A stretch of DNA of 64,000 bases from Enterobacter genomosp. O. Lineage in GTDB: Bacteria; Pseudomonadota; Gammaproteobacteria; Enterobacterales; Enterobacteriaceae. The notes below the pieces were generated by a model. It was not told the DNA's origin and did no database searches. It saw only the letters and a list, made by a program, of their open reading frames with translations. The position numbers and the translations under genes are program-made. Shown in pieces: positions 19,235-31,855 of the stretch; the first letter of the stretch is position 1, and every line of letters begins with the position of its first letter. The stretch spans positions 992,001 to 1,056,000 of the forward strand of contig NZ_LECZ01000027.1 in NCBI RefSeq assembly GCF_001022965.1. Reading direction: 5' to 3'.

Positions 19235-20044
19235 CTATCTGGTTTGCTCACATATCGGGGCTAAAAACTGAAACAGCTCGCGCGAAGACCAGCGTTGATG
19301 GCCATACGCACGGACAGGTACAACAGGCATTAGCGCGTTACAAATGACGACTTCATCTGCGGTCTGCAGCGCCGCTTCGCCTGCGCTAACTTCGACAACG
19401 CGAAAGCCAGAGCGTGCCAGCTGCTCCAGACAAAACTGACGCATTATCCCGTTAACGCCAGCCTGATCCAGCGACGGAGTAAACACCTCACTCCCCTGCC
19501 GCCAGAGTAAATTAGCCGCACAGCATTCCGTAATGAACCCTTCGCTGTCAAGAACCAGCGCCTCATCGGCGTCCGTCTGTTCAAGATGAGTACGAATGAG
19601 CACCTGCTCCAGGCGATTGAGATGCTTAATCCCGGCCAGCATGGGGTTTCGTCCCAGACGGATCGGGCTCAGCGTCAGCGTGACACCCTCTTCCCGCCAG
19701 CGAGAGTAATGCGCAGGATAGGCAGACACGGAGAGGATACGCGTTGGGCTAAGACACGATGCAGCGCTATAACCCCGGCCACCGCTGCCGCGGCTGATGA
19801 TGACTTTAAGGACGCCGCTCTGCTTCCCGGATGCCAGCTTGCACATTTCCTGACGCAATGTATCCCAGTGCGTAAATGGGATCATTAGCGTTTCACAGCC
19901 ATGCTGCAGGCGTCGAATATGCGCCTCCAGCAGGCAGATATTGCCGTCCAGAATGCGCGCGGTCGTAAAGCACCCATCGCCGAACTGTATCGCCCTGTCG
20001 CTGGCAGGCAGCGCGTCCTGCTCAAGGCCATTGATCAAAAACAT
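19235..20044 (-). CDS. pabC: Aminodeoxychorismate lyase PabC
   Basis: A fold-type IV PLP enzyme that converts 4-amino-4-deoxychorismate to p-aminobenzoate and pyruvate for folate synthesis. The protein has 269 residues. Family features are the [12 protein letters not shown] start region, the PLP-lysine segment [32 protein letters not shown], and the phosphate-loop region [14 protein letters not shown]. It sits between fabF and mltG, as in E. coli, and is separated from fabF by a strong terminator hairpin. Confidence 0.94.
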   Translation of the reverse strand: MFLINGLEQDALPASDRAIQFGDGCFTTARILDGNICLLEAHIRRLQHGCETLMIPFTHWDTLRQEMCKLASGKQSGVLKVIISRGSGGRGYSAASCLSPTRILSVSAYPAHYSRWREEGVTLTLSPIRLGRNPMLAGIKHLNRLEQVLIRTHLEQTDADEALVLDSEGFITECCAANLLWRQGSEVFTPSLDQAGVNGIMRQFCLEQLARSGFRVVEVSAGEAALQTADEVVICNALMPVVPVRAYGHQRWSSRELFQFLAPICEQTR

Positions 20045-20112
20045 GGTGGCTCCTATGCGTAGGCGTTTAGTCTGGCAGGATGTCCTGCAGCCAACAAGAA
20101 GAGTAGACGTAA

Positions 20113-20139
20113 TAAAAAAGGTCCGGCAAGCGGACCTTT
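20113..20139 (-). terminator. Terminator after fabF
   Basis: Perfect 9-bp stem aaaggtccg (20117-20125) / cggaccttt (20131-20139) with a five-base loop, followed leftward by a T-run. It lies 25 bases downstream of the fabF stop, so pabC likely has its own promoter or depends on read-through. Confidence 0.85.
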
Positions 20140-20164
20140 CTTAAGTGCTATCGGGACTTCGGGA

Positions 20165-21486
<1,322 letters not shown>

Positions 21487-21497
21487 GAGATGTTCAC

Positions 21498-21734
21498 TTA
21501 CGCCTGGTGACCGTTGATGTAATCAATGGCAGCCTGAACGGTGGTGATCTTCTCAGCTTCTTCGTCCGGAATCTCAGTATCAAACTCTTCTTCCAGAGCC
21601 ATTACCAGCTCAACGGTGTCAAGAGAATCTGCGCCCAGGTCTTCAACGAAGGAAGCGGAGTTCACAACTTCTTCCTGCTTAACGCCCAGCTGTTCGCCGA
21701 TAATTTTCTTAACGCGTTCTTCGATAGTGCTCAT
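21498..21734 (-). CDS. acpP: Acyl carrier protein AcpP
   Basis: The central acyl carrier of fatty-acid synthesis. The 78-residue protein matches the E. coli sequence as far as I can recall it. The 4'-phosphopantetheine attachment serine is Ser37 (counting Met) in [18 protein letters not shown]. It is strongly acidic. It lies between fabG and fabF, the usual enterobacterial order, and is preceded by 154 bases without a gene that should contain its own strong promoter. Confidence 0.99.
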   Translation of the reverse strand: MSTIEERVKKIIGEQLGVKQEEVVNSASFVEDLGADSLDTVELVMALEEEFDTEIPDEEAEKITTVQAAIDYINGHQA

Positions 21735-21888
21735 ACTCTTAAATTTCCTATCAAAACTCGCTTTCGCGATGGTTTTCGTAGTGTATAAAATGTTGAAAAA
21801 TTTGCAACTAAATCCCGGCAGTTCGTACCACGATTTTACGTTATTTTGAGGCCATTCGCCCTAATAACGCAAATATTTTTCATCGTGG

Positions 21889-22623
21889 TTAAACCATATA
21901 CATCCCGCCGTTGACGTGGAGGGTCTCACCAGTGATGTAACCCGCTTCGTCAGAGGCTAAAAATGCAACCGCACTGGCAATTTCTTTCGGGTCGCCTAAG
22001 CGGCCCGCAGGAACAGCTGCCAGCGTACCCGCACGCTGATCATCAGTCAGCGCACGCGTCATGTCCGTTTCAATAAAGCCCGGAGCAACAACGTTTACAG
22101 TAATACCGCGGGACGCGACTTCACGCGCCAGCGACTTACTGAAACCAATCAGACCTGCTTTCGCCGCAGCGTAGTTAGCCTGACCAGCATTTCCCATGGT
22201 ACCAACCACAGAACCGACAGTGATAATACGACCATGACGCTTTTTCATCATAGCGCGCATTACCGCTTTTGACAGACGGAATACAGATGACAGGTTGGTT
22301 TCGATGATATCGTTCCACTCGTCGTCTTTCATTCGCATTAACAGGTTATCGCGAGTGATCCCGGCATTGTTTACCAGAATATCCACTTCACCAAACTCTG
22401 CGCGAATATTTTCCAGAACAGATTCGATAGATGCAGGTTCGGTCACATTCAGTACCAGACCTTTACCGTTTGCACCCAGATATTCGCTGATGGCCTGAGC
22501 GCCATTCTCGCTGGTTGCTGTACCAATCACCTTCGCGCCGCGCGCAACCAGTGTTTCAGCAATTGCACGCCCGATACCGCGGCTTGCGCCAGTCACCAGG
22601 GCAATTTTTCCTTCAAAACTCAT
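21889..22623 (-). CDS. fabG: 3-oxoacyl-ACP reductase FabG
   Basis: NADPH-dependent short-chain dehydrogenase/reductase of the elongation cycle, 244 residues. The cofactor motif TGASRGIGRAIA (about residues 11-22), the NNAG motif (LVNNAGITRDN), the catalytic Ser-Tyr-Lys set (GSVVGTMGNAGQANYAAAKAG; about Ser138, Tyr151, Lys155) and the C-terminal ITGETLHVNGGMYMV are all present. It is 12 bases downstream of fabD in the fabHDG operon. Confidence 0.98.
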   Translation of the reverse strand: MSFEGKIALVTGASRGIGRAIAETLVARGAKVIGTATSENGAQAISEYLGANGKGLVLNVTEPASIESVLENIRAEFGEVDILVNNAGITRDNLLMRMKDDEWNDIIETNLSSVFRLSKAVMRAMMKKRHGRIITVGSVVGTMGNAGQANYAAAKAGLIGFSKSLAREVASRGITVNVVAPGFIETDMTRALTDDQRAGTLAAVPAGRLGDPKEIASAVAFLASDEAGYITGETLHVNGGMYMV

Positions 22624-22635
22624 GGTATTCCTCTT

Positions 22636-23565
22636 TTATTGCGAGAGTGCCGCTGACATCGCTTCCGGCTCGTTAATCGCCGAGGCTGTCAGGGTGTCAA
22701 CAATACGTTTTGTCAGACCGGTGAGGACTTTCCCTGGGCCGACTTCATACAGATGCTCAACGCCCTGGGCGGCCATAAACTCAACGGTTTTGGTCCACTG
22801 TACCGGGCTGTAGAGCTGGCGAACCAGCGCGTCACGGATAGCTTCCGGCGTGGTTTCGCATTTCACATCGACGTTGTTCACAACGGAAATCGTCGGTGCA
22901 TTAAAGGTAATTTTTTCCAGCTCAACCGCCAGTTTCTCGGCAGCAGGCTTCATCAGTGCACAGTGAGACGGCACGCTGACAGGCAGTGGCAGCGCACGTT
23001 TTGCACCCGCTGCTTTACAGGCAGCACCGGCACGTTCAACCGCTTCTTTATGCCCGGCGATAACCACCTGGCCCGGCGAGTTAAAGTTCACCGGAGAAAC
23101 AACCTGACCTTCAGCGGATTCTTCACATGCTTTTGCAATCGCGGCGTCATCCAGACCGATGATCGCAGACATGCCACCCGTACCTTCCGGCACCGCTTCC
23201 TGCATGAATTTTCCGCGCAGCTCTACCAGACGTACCGCGTCAGCAAACGCAATCACACCGGCACAGACCAGCGCAGAGTATTCACCCAGACTATGGCCCG
23301 CGAGCAGCGCTGGCGCTTTACCGCCCTGCTGCTGCCAGACACGCCACAGCGCAACGGACGCGGTCAGCAGCGCTGGCTGGGTCTGCCAGGTTTTGTTCAG
23401 TTCTTCGGCTGGCCCCTGCTGGGTCAGCGCCCATAAATCATAACCCAGTGCATCGGAAGCTTCACGGAAAGTCTCTTCAATGACCGGATAGTTTGCTGCC
23501 ATTTCAGACAACATCCCAACGGTTTGAGAACCCTGACCCGGGAACACAAAAGCAAATTGCGTCAT
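22636..23565 (-). CDS. fabD: Malonyl-CoA:ACP transacylase FabD
   Basis: Loads malonate onto ACP. The 309-residue protein has N-terminal FVFPGQGSQTVGML, the nucleophile elbow GHSLGEYSALV (about Ser92), the malonate-binding arginine region (VELRGKFMQ), and the catalytic histidine in VSVPSHCALM (about His201). It lies 15 bases downstream of fabH and 12 upstream of fabG. Confidence 0.98.
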   Translation of the reverse strand: MTQFAFVFPGQGSQTVGMLSEMAANYPVIEETFREASDALGYDLWALTQQGPAEELNKTWQTQPALLTASVALWRVWQQQGGKAPALLAGHSLGEYSALVCAGVIAFADAVRLVELRGKFMQEAVPEGTGGMSAIIGLDDAAIAKACEESAEGQVVSPVNFNSPGQVVIAGHKEAVERAGAACKAAGAKRALPLPVSVPSHCALMKPAAEKLAVELEKITFNAPTISVVNNVDVKCETTPEAIRDALVRQLYSPVQWTKTVEFMAAQGVEHLYEVGPGKVLTGLTKRIVDTLTASAINEPEAMSAALSQ

Positions 23566-23580
23566 TTTTTATTCCTTATC

Positions 23581-24534
23581 CTAGAAACGAACCAGCGCGG
23601 AACCCCAGGTGAACCCGCCACCGAAGGCTTCAAGCAAGACCAACTGGCCCCGTTTGATTCGCCCGTCGCGTACCGCTTCATCAAATGCGCACGGTACTGA
23701 CGCCGCAGAGGTGTTGCCGTGGCGATCCAGCGTCACCACAACGTTATCCATCGACATGCCCAGCTTTTTAGCGGTCGCGCTGATGATACGCAGGTTCGCC
23801 TGATGCGGCACCAGCCAGTCGAGGGCGGTGCGTTCAAGGTTATTGGCTTCCAGCGTCTCATCGACAATGTGCGCAAGCTCAGTCACCGCCACCTTGAACA
23901 CCTCATTACCTGCCATGGTGAGGTAAATGGAGTTATCAGGATTAACGCGATCTGCGTTAGGCAGCGTCAGCAGCTCACCGTAGCTTCCATCGGCATGCAG
24001 ATGCGTGGAGATGATACCCGGCTCTTCAGACTGCCCCAGCAGCACTGCACCCGCACCATCGCCAAAAATAATGATCGTTCCGCGATCGGTCGGATCGCAG
24101 GTACGCGCCAGCACGTCAGCACCGATCACCAGCGCATATTTGACGGCACCGGATTTAACATACTGATCGGCAACACTCAGTGCATAGGTGAAACCTGCAC
24201 ACGCGGCAGCGACGTCAAACGCCGGACAGCCCTTAATGCCGAGCATGTTTTGCACCTGGCACGCCGCGCTTGGGAAAGCGTGCGTGGCAGACGTCGTGGC
24301 GACCACGATCAAACCAATCTGTTCTTTATCAATGCCCGCCATGTCGATAGCACGCAGTGCGGCTTCGTAACCCATGGTCGACACGGTTTCGTCTGGCGCG
24401 GCAATACGACGTTCACGGATACCTGTGCGCGTGACAATCCACTCGTCAGACGTATCTACCATTTTTTCCAGATCGGCGTTGGTACGCACTTGTTTTGGCA
24501 GGTAGCTGCCGGTACCTATAATCTTCGTATACAT
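23581..24534 (-). CDS. fabH: 3-oxoacyl-ACP synthase III (FabH)
   Basis: Starts each fatty acid by condensing acetyl-CoA with malonyl-ACP. The 317-residue protein has the Cys-His-Asn triad in [13 protein letters not shown] (Cys112), [11 protein letters not shown] (about His244) and [11 protein letters not shown] (about Asn274). The thiolase-fold [11 protein letters not shown] end is intact. It starts 6 bases after plsX. Confidence 0.98.
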   Translation of the reverse strand: MYTKIIGTGSYLPKQVRTNADLEKMVDTSDEWIVTRTGIRERRIAAPDETVSTMGYEAALRAIDMAGIDKEQIGLIVVATTSATHAFPSAACQVQNMLGIKGCPAFDVAAACAGFTYALSVADQYVKSGAVKYALVIGADVLARTCDPTDRGTIIIFGDGAGAVLLGQSEEPGIISTHLHADGSYGELLTLPNADRVNPDNSIYLTMAGNEVFKVAVTELAHIVDETLEANNLERTALDWLVPHQANLRIISATAKKLGMSMDNVVVTLDRHGNTSAASVPCAFDEAVRDGRIKRGQLVLLEAFGGGFTWGSALVRF

Positions 24535-24540
24535 GTACGC

Positions 24541-25575
24541 TCAGTCACTTTTAGCTAATACAGATTCCAGGCGAGCGGCAATCCGCTGAGGGACTTGTCG
24601 CTGCACCGCCTGCACTGCCTGTTCAATCGCGACAGCAAATGCTCGCTGATTGGCGGCGCCATGACTCTTAATCACGATGCCGCGCAATCCTAACAGACAG
24701 GCGCCATTATACTGGTCGGGGTTGAGGTGACTGAATCGCCGCGTCAGGCTTTTTTGTAACCAACGCTTTAATAAAATCAGCCACCATGCGCTTTTTTTGC
24801 CCTCTCCCTGCGATTTGAGCAGAGAAAGAAACATGCGCACGACCCCTTCCATGGTCTTCAACGTTACGTTTCCGGTGAAGCCATCGCACACCAGAACATC
24901 CGTTTTACCCGTCAACAACTCATTGGCTTCGAGATAACCAATATAGTTGATGGAGGGAACCTGTTTGAGCAATTCAGCGGCTTCGCGAATGCTGTCCAGG
25001 CCTTTGGTCTCTTCTTCACCAATGTTCAGTAACGCAACACGGGGATTGTTGATCCCGACCACTTCTTCCGCCAGCACCGATCCCATCACGGCAAACTGAG
25101 CCAGCATTGTACTATCACAGTCGACGTTAGCGCCCAAATCGAGCACCACCGTCTTACCCTTTTGTTGGTGCGGTAACACCGTCACCAGCGCCGGGCGCTC
25201 AATACCGTCAATCGGCTTGAGCAACAATTTCGACAGCCCCATCAGCGCGCCGGTATTTCCCGCACTGACGCAGGCCTGAGCGCGCCCTTCTTTCACCAGC
25301 TCCAGCGCTATTCGCATAGAACTGCCGCGGCTATTACGAATAGCCTGCGAGGGTCGGGCATCACTGGCAATAACTGACTGCGCAGGAATAATCTGCAGAC
25401 GTGAACGTTGTTCAAAGTCAGCTTTTGCAAGTAATGGCGTGATTGTGTCGGGATTGCCGACTAATAGAAGAGTGAGTTGCGAATTAGAATTCAGTGCCTG
25501 CAATGCTGCAGGCACTGTCACGGAAGGGCCAAAATCTCCCCCCATGACATCTAACGCCAGGGTTAGACGTGTCAA
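24541..25575 (-). CDS. plsX: Phosphate acyltransferase PlsX
   Basis: Forms acyl-phosphate from acyl-ACP for phospholipid synthesis (PlsX/PlsY route). The protein has 344 residues from a TTG start (25575), the same start I recall for E. coli, giving [19 protein letters not shown]. Family motifs [39 protein letters not shown] and [10 protein letters not shown] are present. The C-terminus ends [10 protein letters not shown], about a dozen residues shorter than the 356-residue K-12 form and different in sequence. Two hairpins lie between it and rpmF. Confidence 0.95.
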   Translation of the reverse strand: MTRLTLALDVMGGDFGPSVTVPAALQALNSNSQLTLLLVGNPDTITPLLAKADFEQRSRLQIIPAQSVIASDARPSQAIRNSRGSSMRIALELVKEGRAQACVSAGNTGALMGLSKLLLKPIDGIERPALVTVLPHQQKGKTVVLDLGANVDCDSTMLAQFAVMGSVLAEEVVGINNPRVALLNIGEEETKGLDSIREAAELLKQVPSINYIGYLEANELLTGKTDVLVCDGFTGNVTLKTMEGVVRMFLSLLKSQGEGKKSAWWLILLKRWLQKSLTRRFSHLNPDQYNGACLLGLRGIVIKSHGAANQRAFAVAIEQAVQAVQRQVPQRIAARLESVLAKSD

Positions 25576-25602
25576 GGTATCGTCGCAGCCTGGTTCGGTA
25601 AA

Positions 25603-25622
25603 TTCCCCGTTTGCACGGGGAA
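25603..25622 (-). repeat. Hairpin between rpmF and plsX
   Basis: Perfect 8-bp stem ttccccgt (25603-25610) / acggggaa (25615-25622) with loop ttgc. There is no T-tract in the direction of transcription, so it looks like an RNA-processing or stability element rather than a terminator. Confidence 0.55.
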
Positions 25623-25636
25623 ATCCTCACTAAGCC

Positions 25637-25655
25637 TAATCACGCTGACGCGTGA

Positions 25656-25658
<3 letters not shown>
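25637..25658 (-). repeat. Hairpin overlapping the rpmF stop codon
   Basis: Perfect 8-bp stem taatcacg (25637-25644) / cgtgatta (25651-25658). The rpmF stop codon (25656-25658) is within the stem. There is no T-tract. Confidence 0.55.
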
Positions 25659-25841
<183 letters not shown>

Positions 25842-25845
25842 TCAA

Positions 25846-26379
<534 letters not shown>

Positions 26380-26507
26380 TTAACTTTGTAACGTCATAGA
26401 GTCAAAGAAAAAGGCAACCTGAGCTGCCTTTTGCCAATTATTCGCACACATTGCGGCCTGTAGTTTAAAATGGCTGGCATCGATACGCTATATCTGGTGA
26501 TAAAAAT

Positions 26508-27092
26508 ATGCCAAATCTCGTTCTCGCCTCCACGTCACCCTACCGCCGAATGCTGCTGGAAAAGCTCGGGATCCCGTTTGAATGTGCCGCACCAGAGGTT
26601 GATGAGACGCCACAACCGGGCGAGTCACCGCGTCATCTGGTGACGCGTCTTGCTAAAGAGAAAGCACAATCGCTGGCCGCACGCTACCCTTCGCATTTGA
26701 TTATAGGCTCCGATCAGGTTTGTGTACTGGATGGAGAAATCACCGGCAAACCCCATACGGAAGAGAACGCCTGCCAGCAGCTTTTGCGTGCGCGAGGCAG
26801 TATCGTTACCTTTTATACCGGTCTGGCGCTCTATAACTCCGCCTCTGGTCACCTGCAAACGGAATGCGAGCCCTTCGACGTCCACTTCCGCCATCTCAGT
26901 GAGCAAGAGATTGTGGATTACGTGCGCCGTGAGCGTCCGCTGAACTGCGCGGGGAGCTTTAAAAGTGAAGGATTGGGGATTGCGCTGTTTGACAAGCTGG
27001 ACGGACGAGACCCGAACACGCTGGTGGGACTGCCGCTGATTGCGCTGTGCCAGATGTTAAGGCGAGAAGAGTGTAATCCGTTGACGGCGTGA
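26508..27092 (+). CDS. yceF: Maf-like 7-methyl-GTP pyrophosphatase YceF
   Basis: House-cleaning nucleotide pyrophosphatase; the YceF branch of the Maf family prefers m7GTP. The protein is 194 residues, the E. coli length. The Maf signature [20 protein letters not shown] is at the N-terminus, the catalytic Asp is in [18 protein letters not shown], and [15 protein letters not shown] and [10 protein letters not shown] follow. It is monocistronic and converges on rluC with a shared terminator. Confidence 0.95.
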   Translation: MPNLVLASTSPYRRMLLEKLGIPFECAAPEVDETPQPGESPRHLVTRLAKEKAQSLAARYPSHLIIGSDQVCVLDGEITGKPHTEENACQQLLRARGSIVTFYTGLALYNSASGHLQTECEPFDVHFRHLSEQEIVDYVRRERPLNCAGSFKSEGLGIALFDKLDGRDPNTLVGLPLIALCQMLRREECNPLTA

Positions 27093-27100
27093 CCTTTGCG

Positions 27101-27145
27101 GCCTGATGCCCTCAGTCCGGCCCTCTCCCACCGGGAGAGGGTGCA
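27101..27145. repeat. REP-like palindrome downstream of yceF
   Basis: The core ccctctcccaccgggagagg(g) at 27121-27141 forms a stem of at least 8 bp and is preceded by ggcctgatgccctcagtccgg. This resembles the dispersed CCCTCTCCC..GGGAGAGGG elements of Enterobacter and Klebsiella intergenic regions (recognised from memory; copy number cannot be checked from one window). Confidence 0.6.
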
Positions 27146-27152
27146 AACATTA

Positions 27153-27177
27153 AAAACGGCAACTTCGTTGCCGTTTT
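27153..27177. terminator. Bidirectional terminator between yceF and rluC
   Basis: Perfect 11-bp stem aaaacggcaac (27153-27163) / gttgccgtttt (27167-27177) with a ttc loop, A-run before and T-run after; usable by both convergent genes. Confidence 0.9.
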
Positions 27178-27186
27178 ACTTTTACC

Positions 27187-28134
27187 TTAGCCGCGCAGAA
27201 CCTTAAGACAGCGTTTCAACTGCTCGTCGAGCGGCGCTTCAATACGGATGATTTCACCCGTATTAGGATGGGTGAACTTCAGCGCTGCCGCATGCAGGAA
27301 GAGACGAGACAGCCCGGTACCCGCCAGCTGCTTATCAAATTCCCTGTCGCCATAGCGGTCATCAAACGCGATAGGATGCCCTGCAAACTGCGTATGCACG
27401 CGGATCTGGTGGGTACGGCCGGTGACAGGACTACAGCGCACCAGCGTGGCAAATTCATACCGCTCCTCAACTTTAAAGCGCGTTTCGGACGGTTTCCCTT
27501 CCTGATTGACGCGCACAATGCGCTCGCCACTCTGCAGAATATTTTTCAACAGCGGCGCCTGCACCACCTTCACGTGAGACTGCCACTGTCCGCGAACCAG
27601 CGCCAGATAATCCTTCTGCATCCCTTTTTCACGAAGCTGCTCGTGCAAAGAACGCAGTGCAGAACGTTTTTTCGCCACCAAAAGCACGCCGGAGGTGTCA
27701 CGGTCCAGGCGATGCACCAGCTCCAGGAAGCGGGCTTCCGGGCGCAGCGCACGCAGCCCTTCAATCACGCCAAAGCTCAGACCACTACCGCCGTGTACGG
27801 CTGTACCTGACGGCTTATTCAGCACAAGGATATAGTCATCCTCATAAAGGATGACGCCACTCAGCGCGGCCACTTTTTGCAGCTTAGGGGAAACCACTTC
27901 TTCTTCACGTTCAGCCACGCGCACCGGCGGAATACGCACTTCGTCACCGGCTTCGAGTTTATACTCAGGCTTGACGCGCTTTTTGTTCACCCGCACCTCG
28001 CCCTTACGCAAGATGCGATAAATCATGCTCTTTGGCACACCCTTCAGTTGGGTGCGCAAGAAGTTATCGATGCGTTGCCCCGCGTAGTCATCCGCGATAG
28101 CAACCATTTTTACGGCTGGAGTCTCTGTTTTCAT
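27187..28134 (-). CDS. rluC: 23S rRNA pseudouridine(955/2504/2580) synthase RluC
   Basis: Makes three pseudouridines in 23S rRNA. The protein has 315 residues (319 in E. coli). An N-terminal S4 RNA-binding domain (about 15-75; QRIDNFLRTQLKGVPKSMIYRILRKGEVRVNKKR) precedes the RluA-type catalytic domain. The catalytic Asp lies in LVHRLDRDTSGVLLVAKK, and RTHQIRVHTQFAGHPIAFD follows. It is divergent from rne; the 572-base space between them contains the rne leader. Confidence 0.96.
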   Translation of the reverse strand: MKTETPAVKMVAIADDYAGQRIDNFLRTQLKGVPKSMIYRILRKGEVRVNKKRVKPEYKLEAGDEVRIPPVRVAEREEEVVSPKLQKVAALSGVILYEDDYILVLNKPSGTAVHGGSGLSFGVIEGLRALRPEARFLELVHRLDRDTSGVLLVAKKRSALRSLHEQLREKGMQKDYLALVRGQWQSHVKVVQAPLLKNILQSGERIVRVNQEGKPSETRFKVEERYEFATLVRCSPVTGRTHQIRVHTQFAGHPIAFDDRYGDREFDKQLAGTGLSRLFLHAAALKFTHPNTGEIIRIEAPLDEQLKRCLKVLRG

Positions 28135-28706
28135 GGTTGGCGATTCTAAATATCGTCAGCCATTAGCGCCACTCATTTTTCTATGCTTATATTTACTTTT
28201 ATCCGGCCTGTCCCCCGTTTCGCGCAATCGATTTGGTGGTTATTAAACCAATCACCACCTTGAAGTGAAGAAACTGTGAGTAACCGGGTGATAATTGGTA
28301 AAAGTCATCTTGCTATAACCCGGCGAGCAGTGGAATAATGAAGCCGTTTTCCGTGTTTAATCCAGGTTTTGTAAGGATGTTGACGGAATGACCAATTTTG
28401 TCTGACCGATCATCCACGCAGCAATGGCGTAAGACGTATTGATCTTTCAGGCAGTTAGCGGGCTGCGGGTTGCAGTACTTCCCGGTATAAGGATTGTTCT
28501 CTGGAGAGTTCTTCCCAGGCAATTCCCCTGATAATTGCGCTGTGTTTCCGTATGAAGCACAGGCAACCGACACTCTGCGCCTCTTAAGCGAGCGACAACC
28601 GTGAGGTTGGCGACGTGAATAGACACGAGGCCATCGGTTCATACCCCGGAAAGCGTCACCTTGCCCGCAGCTTTGTCGTCAATGTAAGAATAACGAGTAA
28701 GTTACG
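28135..28706 (+). promoter_or_regulatory. rluC-rne intergenic region with the long rne 5' untranslated leader
   Basis: In E. coli rne has a structured leader of about 361 nt that lets RNase E sense its own level and degrade its mRNA. Counting back 361 bases from the rne ATG gives about 28346. A candidate promoter fits there: -35 ttgcta (28310-28315), spacer of 18, -10 aataat (28334-28339). The block from about 28540 to 28706 (ccgtgaggttggcgacgtg... to gtaagttacg) is strongly E. coli-like in my memory. The leader also contains the antisense yceQ-like frame. Promoter position is inference. Confidence 0.7.
28313..28642 (-). other. yceQ: yceQ-like open frame antisense to the rne leader (doubtful gene)
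   Basis: A 109-codon frame with an ATG at 28642 lies entirely within the rne promoter/leader on the opposite strand. E. coli K-12 has an annotated frame yceQ (106 codons) at exactly this place, and the sequence ([15 protein letters not shown]...) looks like it. The protein is Arg/Cys/Pro-rich with no domain I recognise. Conservation is probably forced by the regulatory RNA structure, and the reported essentiality in K-12 is generally ascribed to loss of rne expression. I doubt it is translated. Confidence 0.35.
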
Positions 28707-31700
28707 ATGAAAAGAATGTTAATCAACGCAACTCAGCAAGAAGAGTTGCGTGTCGCCCTTGTGGATGGGCAGCGCCTGTACGATCTGGATATCGAAAGTC
28801 CTGGACACGAACAGAAAAAAGCGAACATTTACAAAGGTAAAATCACCCGCATTGAACCAAGCCTTGAAGCTGCATTTGTCGATTACGGTGCTGAGCGTCA
28901 TGGTTTCCTCCCTCTGAAAGAAATCGCCCGCGAATATTTCCCTGCAAACTACAACGCCCATGGCCGCCCAAACATCAAAGATGTTCTGCGTGAAGGTCAG
29001 GAAGTTATCGTTCAGATTGATAAAGAAGAGCGTGGCAATAAAGGCGCCGCACTGACTACCTTTATCAGCCTGGCAGGGAGTTATCTGGTTCTGATGCCTA
29101 ACAACCCGCGTGCGGGTGGTATCTCTCGCCGTATCGAAGGCGATGACCGTACCGAGCTGAAAGAAGCGCTGGCGAGCCTCGAACTGCCTGATGGCATGGG
29201 GCTTATCGTGCGTACCGCAGGCGTGGGCAAATCAGCCGAAGCGCTGCAGTGGGACCTGAGCTTCCGTCTGAAGCACTGGGAAGCTATCCAGAAAGCTGCG
29301 GAAAGCCGCCCTGCTCCGTTCCTGATCCACCAGGAAAGCAACGTTATTGTGCGTGCCTTCCGTGATTACCTGCGTCAGGACATCGGTGAGATTCTGATCG
29401 ATAACCCGAAAGTGCTTGAGCTGGCGCGCCAGCACATCGCCGCGCTGGGTCGTCCGGACTTCACCAGCAAAATTAAACTGTACACCGGTGAAATCCCGCT
29501 GTTCAGCCACTATCAGATCGAATCCCAGATTGAGTCCGCCTTCCAGCGTGAAGTGCGTCTGCCGTCCGGCGGTTCTATCGTTATTGATACCACCGAAGCG
29601 CTGACCGCTATCGACATCAACTCCGCGCGTGCAACGCGCGGTGGCGATATCGAAGAGACCGCCTACAACACTAACCTCGAAGCCGCTGATGAAATCGCCC
29701 GCCAGCTCCGCCTGCGCGACCTGGGTGGTCTGATTGTTATCGACTTCATCGACATGACCCCTGTACGCCACCAGCGTGCGGTCGAAAACCGCCTGCGCGA
29801 AGCGGTGCGTCAGGACAGAGCGCGTATCCAGATTAGCCATATCTCACGCTTCGGCCTGCTGGAGATGTCCCGTCAGCGTCTGAGCCCGTCTCTCGGTGAG
29901 TCCAGCCATCACGTTTGTCCGCGCTGCTCCGGCACCGGTACCGTGCGTGATAACGAATCTCTGTCCCTCTCCATTCTGCGTCTGATTGAAGAAGAAGCGC
30001 TGAAAGAGAACACCAAAGAGGTTCACGCCATTGTGCCGGTGCCTGTTGCCTCTTACCTGCTTAACGAAAAACGTGCAGCGGTAAGTGCCATTGAAGCGCG
30101 TCAGGGTGGCGTTCGCTGCATCATCGTGCCGAACGATCAGATGCAGACCCCGCACTATCACGTGCTGCGCGTCCGTAAGGGTGAAGAGACGACCACCCTC
30201 AGCTACCTGCTGCCGAAGCTGCATGAAGAAGAGATGGCCCTGCCATCCGATGAAGAGCCTGCCGAGCGCAAACTGCCAGAGCAGCCTGCGTTAGCGACCT
30301 TCATCATGCCAGAAGCGCCACCGGAAGCAGCTCTGGAAAAACCTGCTGCAAAACCTGTGGCACAGAAACCAGAAGCCAGGGTGGCAAAAGCCGAGCCAGA
30401 GCAACCGGGTCTGCTGAGCCGCTTCTTTGGCGCGCTGAAGAAAATGTTTGCCGGCGAGGAAGTTCAGCCAGAGCAACCGAAAGAAGAGCCAAAAGCGGCC
30501 AAACCTGAGCGTCAACAGGACCGCCGTAAGCGTCAGAACAACCGTCGCGATCGTAACGACCGCAGCGACCGTAATGACCGCAGCGAACGTCGTGACAACC
30601 GTGACAACCGCTCTGAGAATAACGAAGGCCGTGAGCAACGCGAAGACAACCGTCGCAACCGTCGCGAGAAACAACAGCAGAACGTTAATGTTGAAGATCG
30701 TGAAATTCGCCAGCAGGCGGGCGATGAGTCTGAGAAGAGCAAACAGCGTGACGACCAGCAGCCACGCCGCGAACGTAGCCGTCGTCGTAACGACGAGAAA
30801 CGTCAGGCGCAGCAGGAAGTCAAAAACCTGAACCGCGAAGAGCCTGCTGAACAGCAGGACGGCGAGCAGGAAGAACGTACTCAGGTTATGCCGCGCCGTA
30901 AGCAGCGCCAGCTGGCTCAGAAAGTACGCTTCGCCTCCGAAGCAACCGAAGAGTCAACCATTGTCGCCGCCGAAGCAAGCGAGAGCGCAACCGGTACACA
31001 GCTGGCAAAAGTCGACCTGCCAGCGGTCGTTGAAAACAGCGCTGAACAGGATGAAAACGGTGAAAACCGTGATAACGCCGGCATGCCGCGCCGTTCACGT
31101 CGTTCTCCACGTCATCTGCGCGTCAGCGGTCAGCGCCGTCGTCGCTATCGTGACGAGCGTTACCCGACTCAGTCGCCAATGCCACTGACCATTGCCTGCG
31201 CTTCGCCAGAAATGGCCTCCGGCAAAGTCTGGATCCGCTACCCGGTTGCACGTCCGGAGCAGGTAGTTGAAGAACAGCCGGTGACCGAAGAGGTGATTAC
31301 ACCTGTTGCTGTCGCTGAAGAGGTCGTGACTGAAGCCGCTACCGTGGTTGAACCGCAGGCTGTTGAGGTTGAAGAAACCCCACAAGCGGTAGAAGTGGAA
31401 ACCACGCATCCTGAAGTGATTGCCGCGCCGGTTGATGCCGCACCGCAGTTGATTGCTGAAGAAGATACCGTAGTGGCTGAGGAAGTTGCTGAAGAGGCAG
31501 AACCTGTAGCAGCAGTGGAAGAGACAGCTGAAGTCATCGTTGAAACGACGACTGAAGAAGTTGTTCAGGACGTTGAGATTGCCGTCGAACCTGTTCGTGA
31601 AGCCGAAGAAGCGAAAGCGCCTGAAGTGAAGCCAGCGCCGGTTGTTTCTGCTCCAGCCGCTGCCCACGTTGCGACAGCACCTATGACGCGCGCTCCGGCG

Positions 31701-31841
31701 CCGGAGTACGTGCCTGAAGCCCCGCGTCACAGCGACTGGGTACGCCCGGAGTTCAACTTCGAAGGTAAAGGCGCTGCAGGCGGCCACAGTGCAACGCATC
31801 AGGCGACTGCACCGGCGACGCGTCCGCAGTCTGTCGAATAA
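28707..31841 (+). CDS. rne: Ribonuclease E
   Basis: The essential endonuclease and scaffold of the RNA degradosome. The protein has 1044 residues (1061 in E. coli). The catalytic half (1-~530) is nearly identical to E. coli: S1 domain about 39-119, catalytic Asp303 and Asp346 (confirmed by codon position), and the zinc-link Cys404/Cys407 in CPRCSGTGT. The scaffold half is disordered. It has a membrane-targeting helix ([17 protein letters not shown], about 570-586), Arg-rich RNA-binding repeats (about 605-660 and 795-820), an enolase-binding stretch ([18 protein letters not shown]), a long Glu/Val/Ala-rich spacer and the PNPase-binding tail ([20 protein letters not shown]). The length difference falls in the acidic spacer. 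Confidence 0.98.
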   Translation: MKRMLINATQQEELRVALVDGQRLYDLDIESPGHEQKKANIYKGKITRIEPSLEAAFVDYGAERHGFLPLKEIAREYFPANYNAHGRPNIKDVLREGQEVIVQIDKEERGNKGAALTTFISLAGSYLVLMPNNPRAGGISRRIEGDDRTELKEALASLELPDGMGLIVRTAGVGKSAEALQWDLSFRLKHWEAIQKAAESRPAPFLIHQESNVIVRAFRDYLRQDIGEILIDNPKVLELARQHIAALGRPDFTSKIKLYTGEIPLFSHYQIESQIESAFQREVRLPSGGSIVIDTTEALTAIDINSARATRGGDIEETAYNTNLEAADEIARQLRLRDLGGLIVIDFIDMTPVRHQRAVENRLREAVRQDRARIQISHISRFGLLEMSRQRLSPSLGESSHHVCPRCSGTGTVRDNESLSLSILRLIEEEALKENTKEVHAIVPVPVASYLLNEKRAAVSAIEARQGGVRCIIVPNDQMQTPHYHVLRVRKGEETTTLSYLLPKLHEEEMALPSDEEPAERKLPEQPALATFIMPEAPPEAALEKPAAKPVAQKPEARVAKAEPEQPGLLSRFFGALKKMFAGEEVQPEQPKEEPKAAKPERQQDRRKRQNNRRDRNDRSDRNDRSERRDNRDNRSENNEGREQREDNRRNRREKQQQNVNVEDREIRQQAGDESEKSKQRDDQQPRRERSRRRNDEKRQAQQEVKNLNREEPAEQQDGEQEERTQVMPRRKQRQLAQKVRFASEATEESTIVAAEASESATGTQLAKVDLPAVVENSAEQDENGENRDNAGMPRRSRRSPRHLRVSGQRRRRYRDERYPTQSPMPLTIACASPEMASGKVWIRYPVARPEQVVEEQPVTEEVITPVAVAEEVVTEAATVVEPQAVEVEETPQAVEVETTHPEVIAAPVDAAPQLIAEEDTVVAEEVAEEAEPVAAVEETAEVIVETTTEEVVQDVEIAVEPVREAEEAKAPEVKPAPVVSAPAAAHVATAPMTRAPAPEYVPEAPRHSDWVRPEFNFEGKGAAGGHSATHQATAPATRPQSVE

Positions 31842-31855
31842 CGACACAGAAAGTA

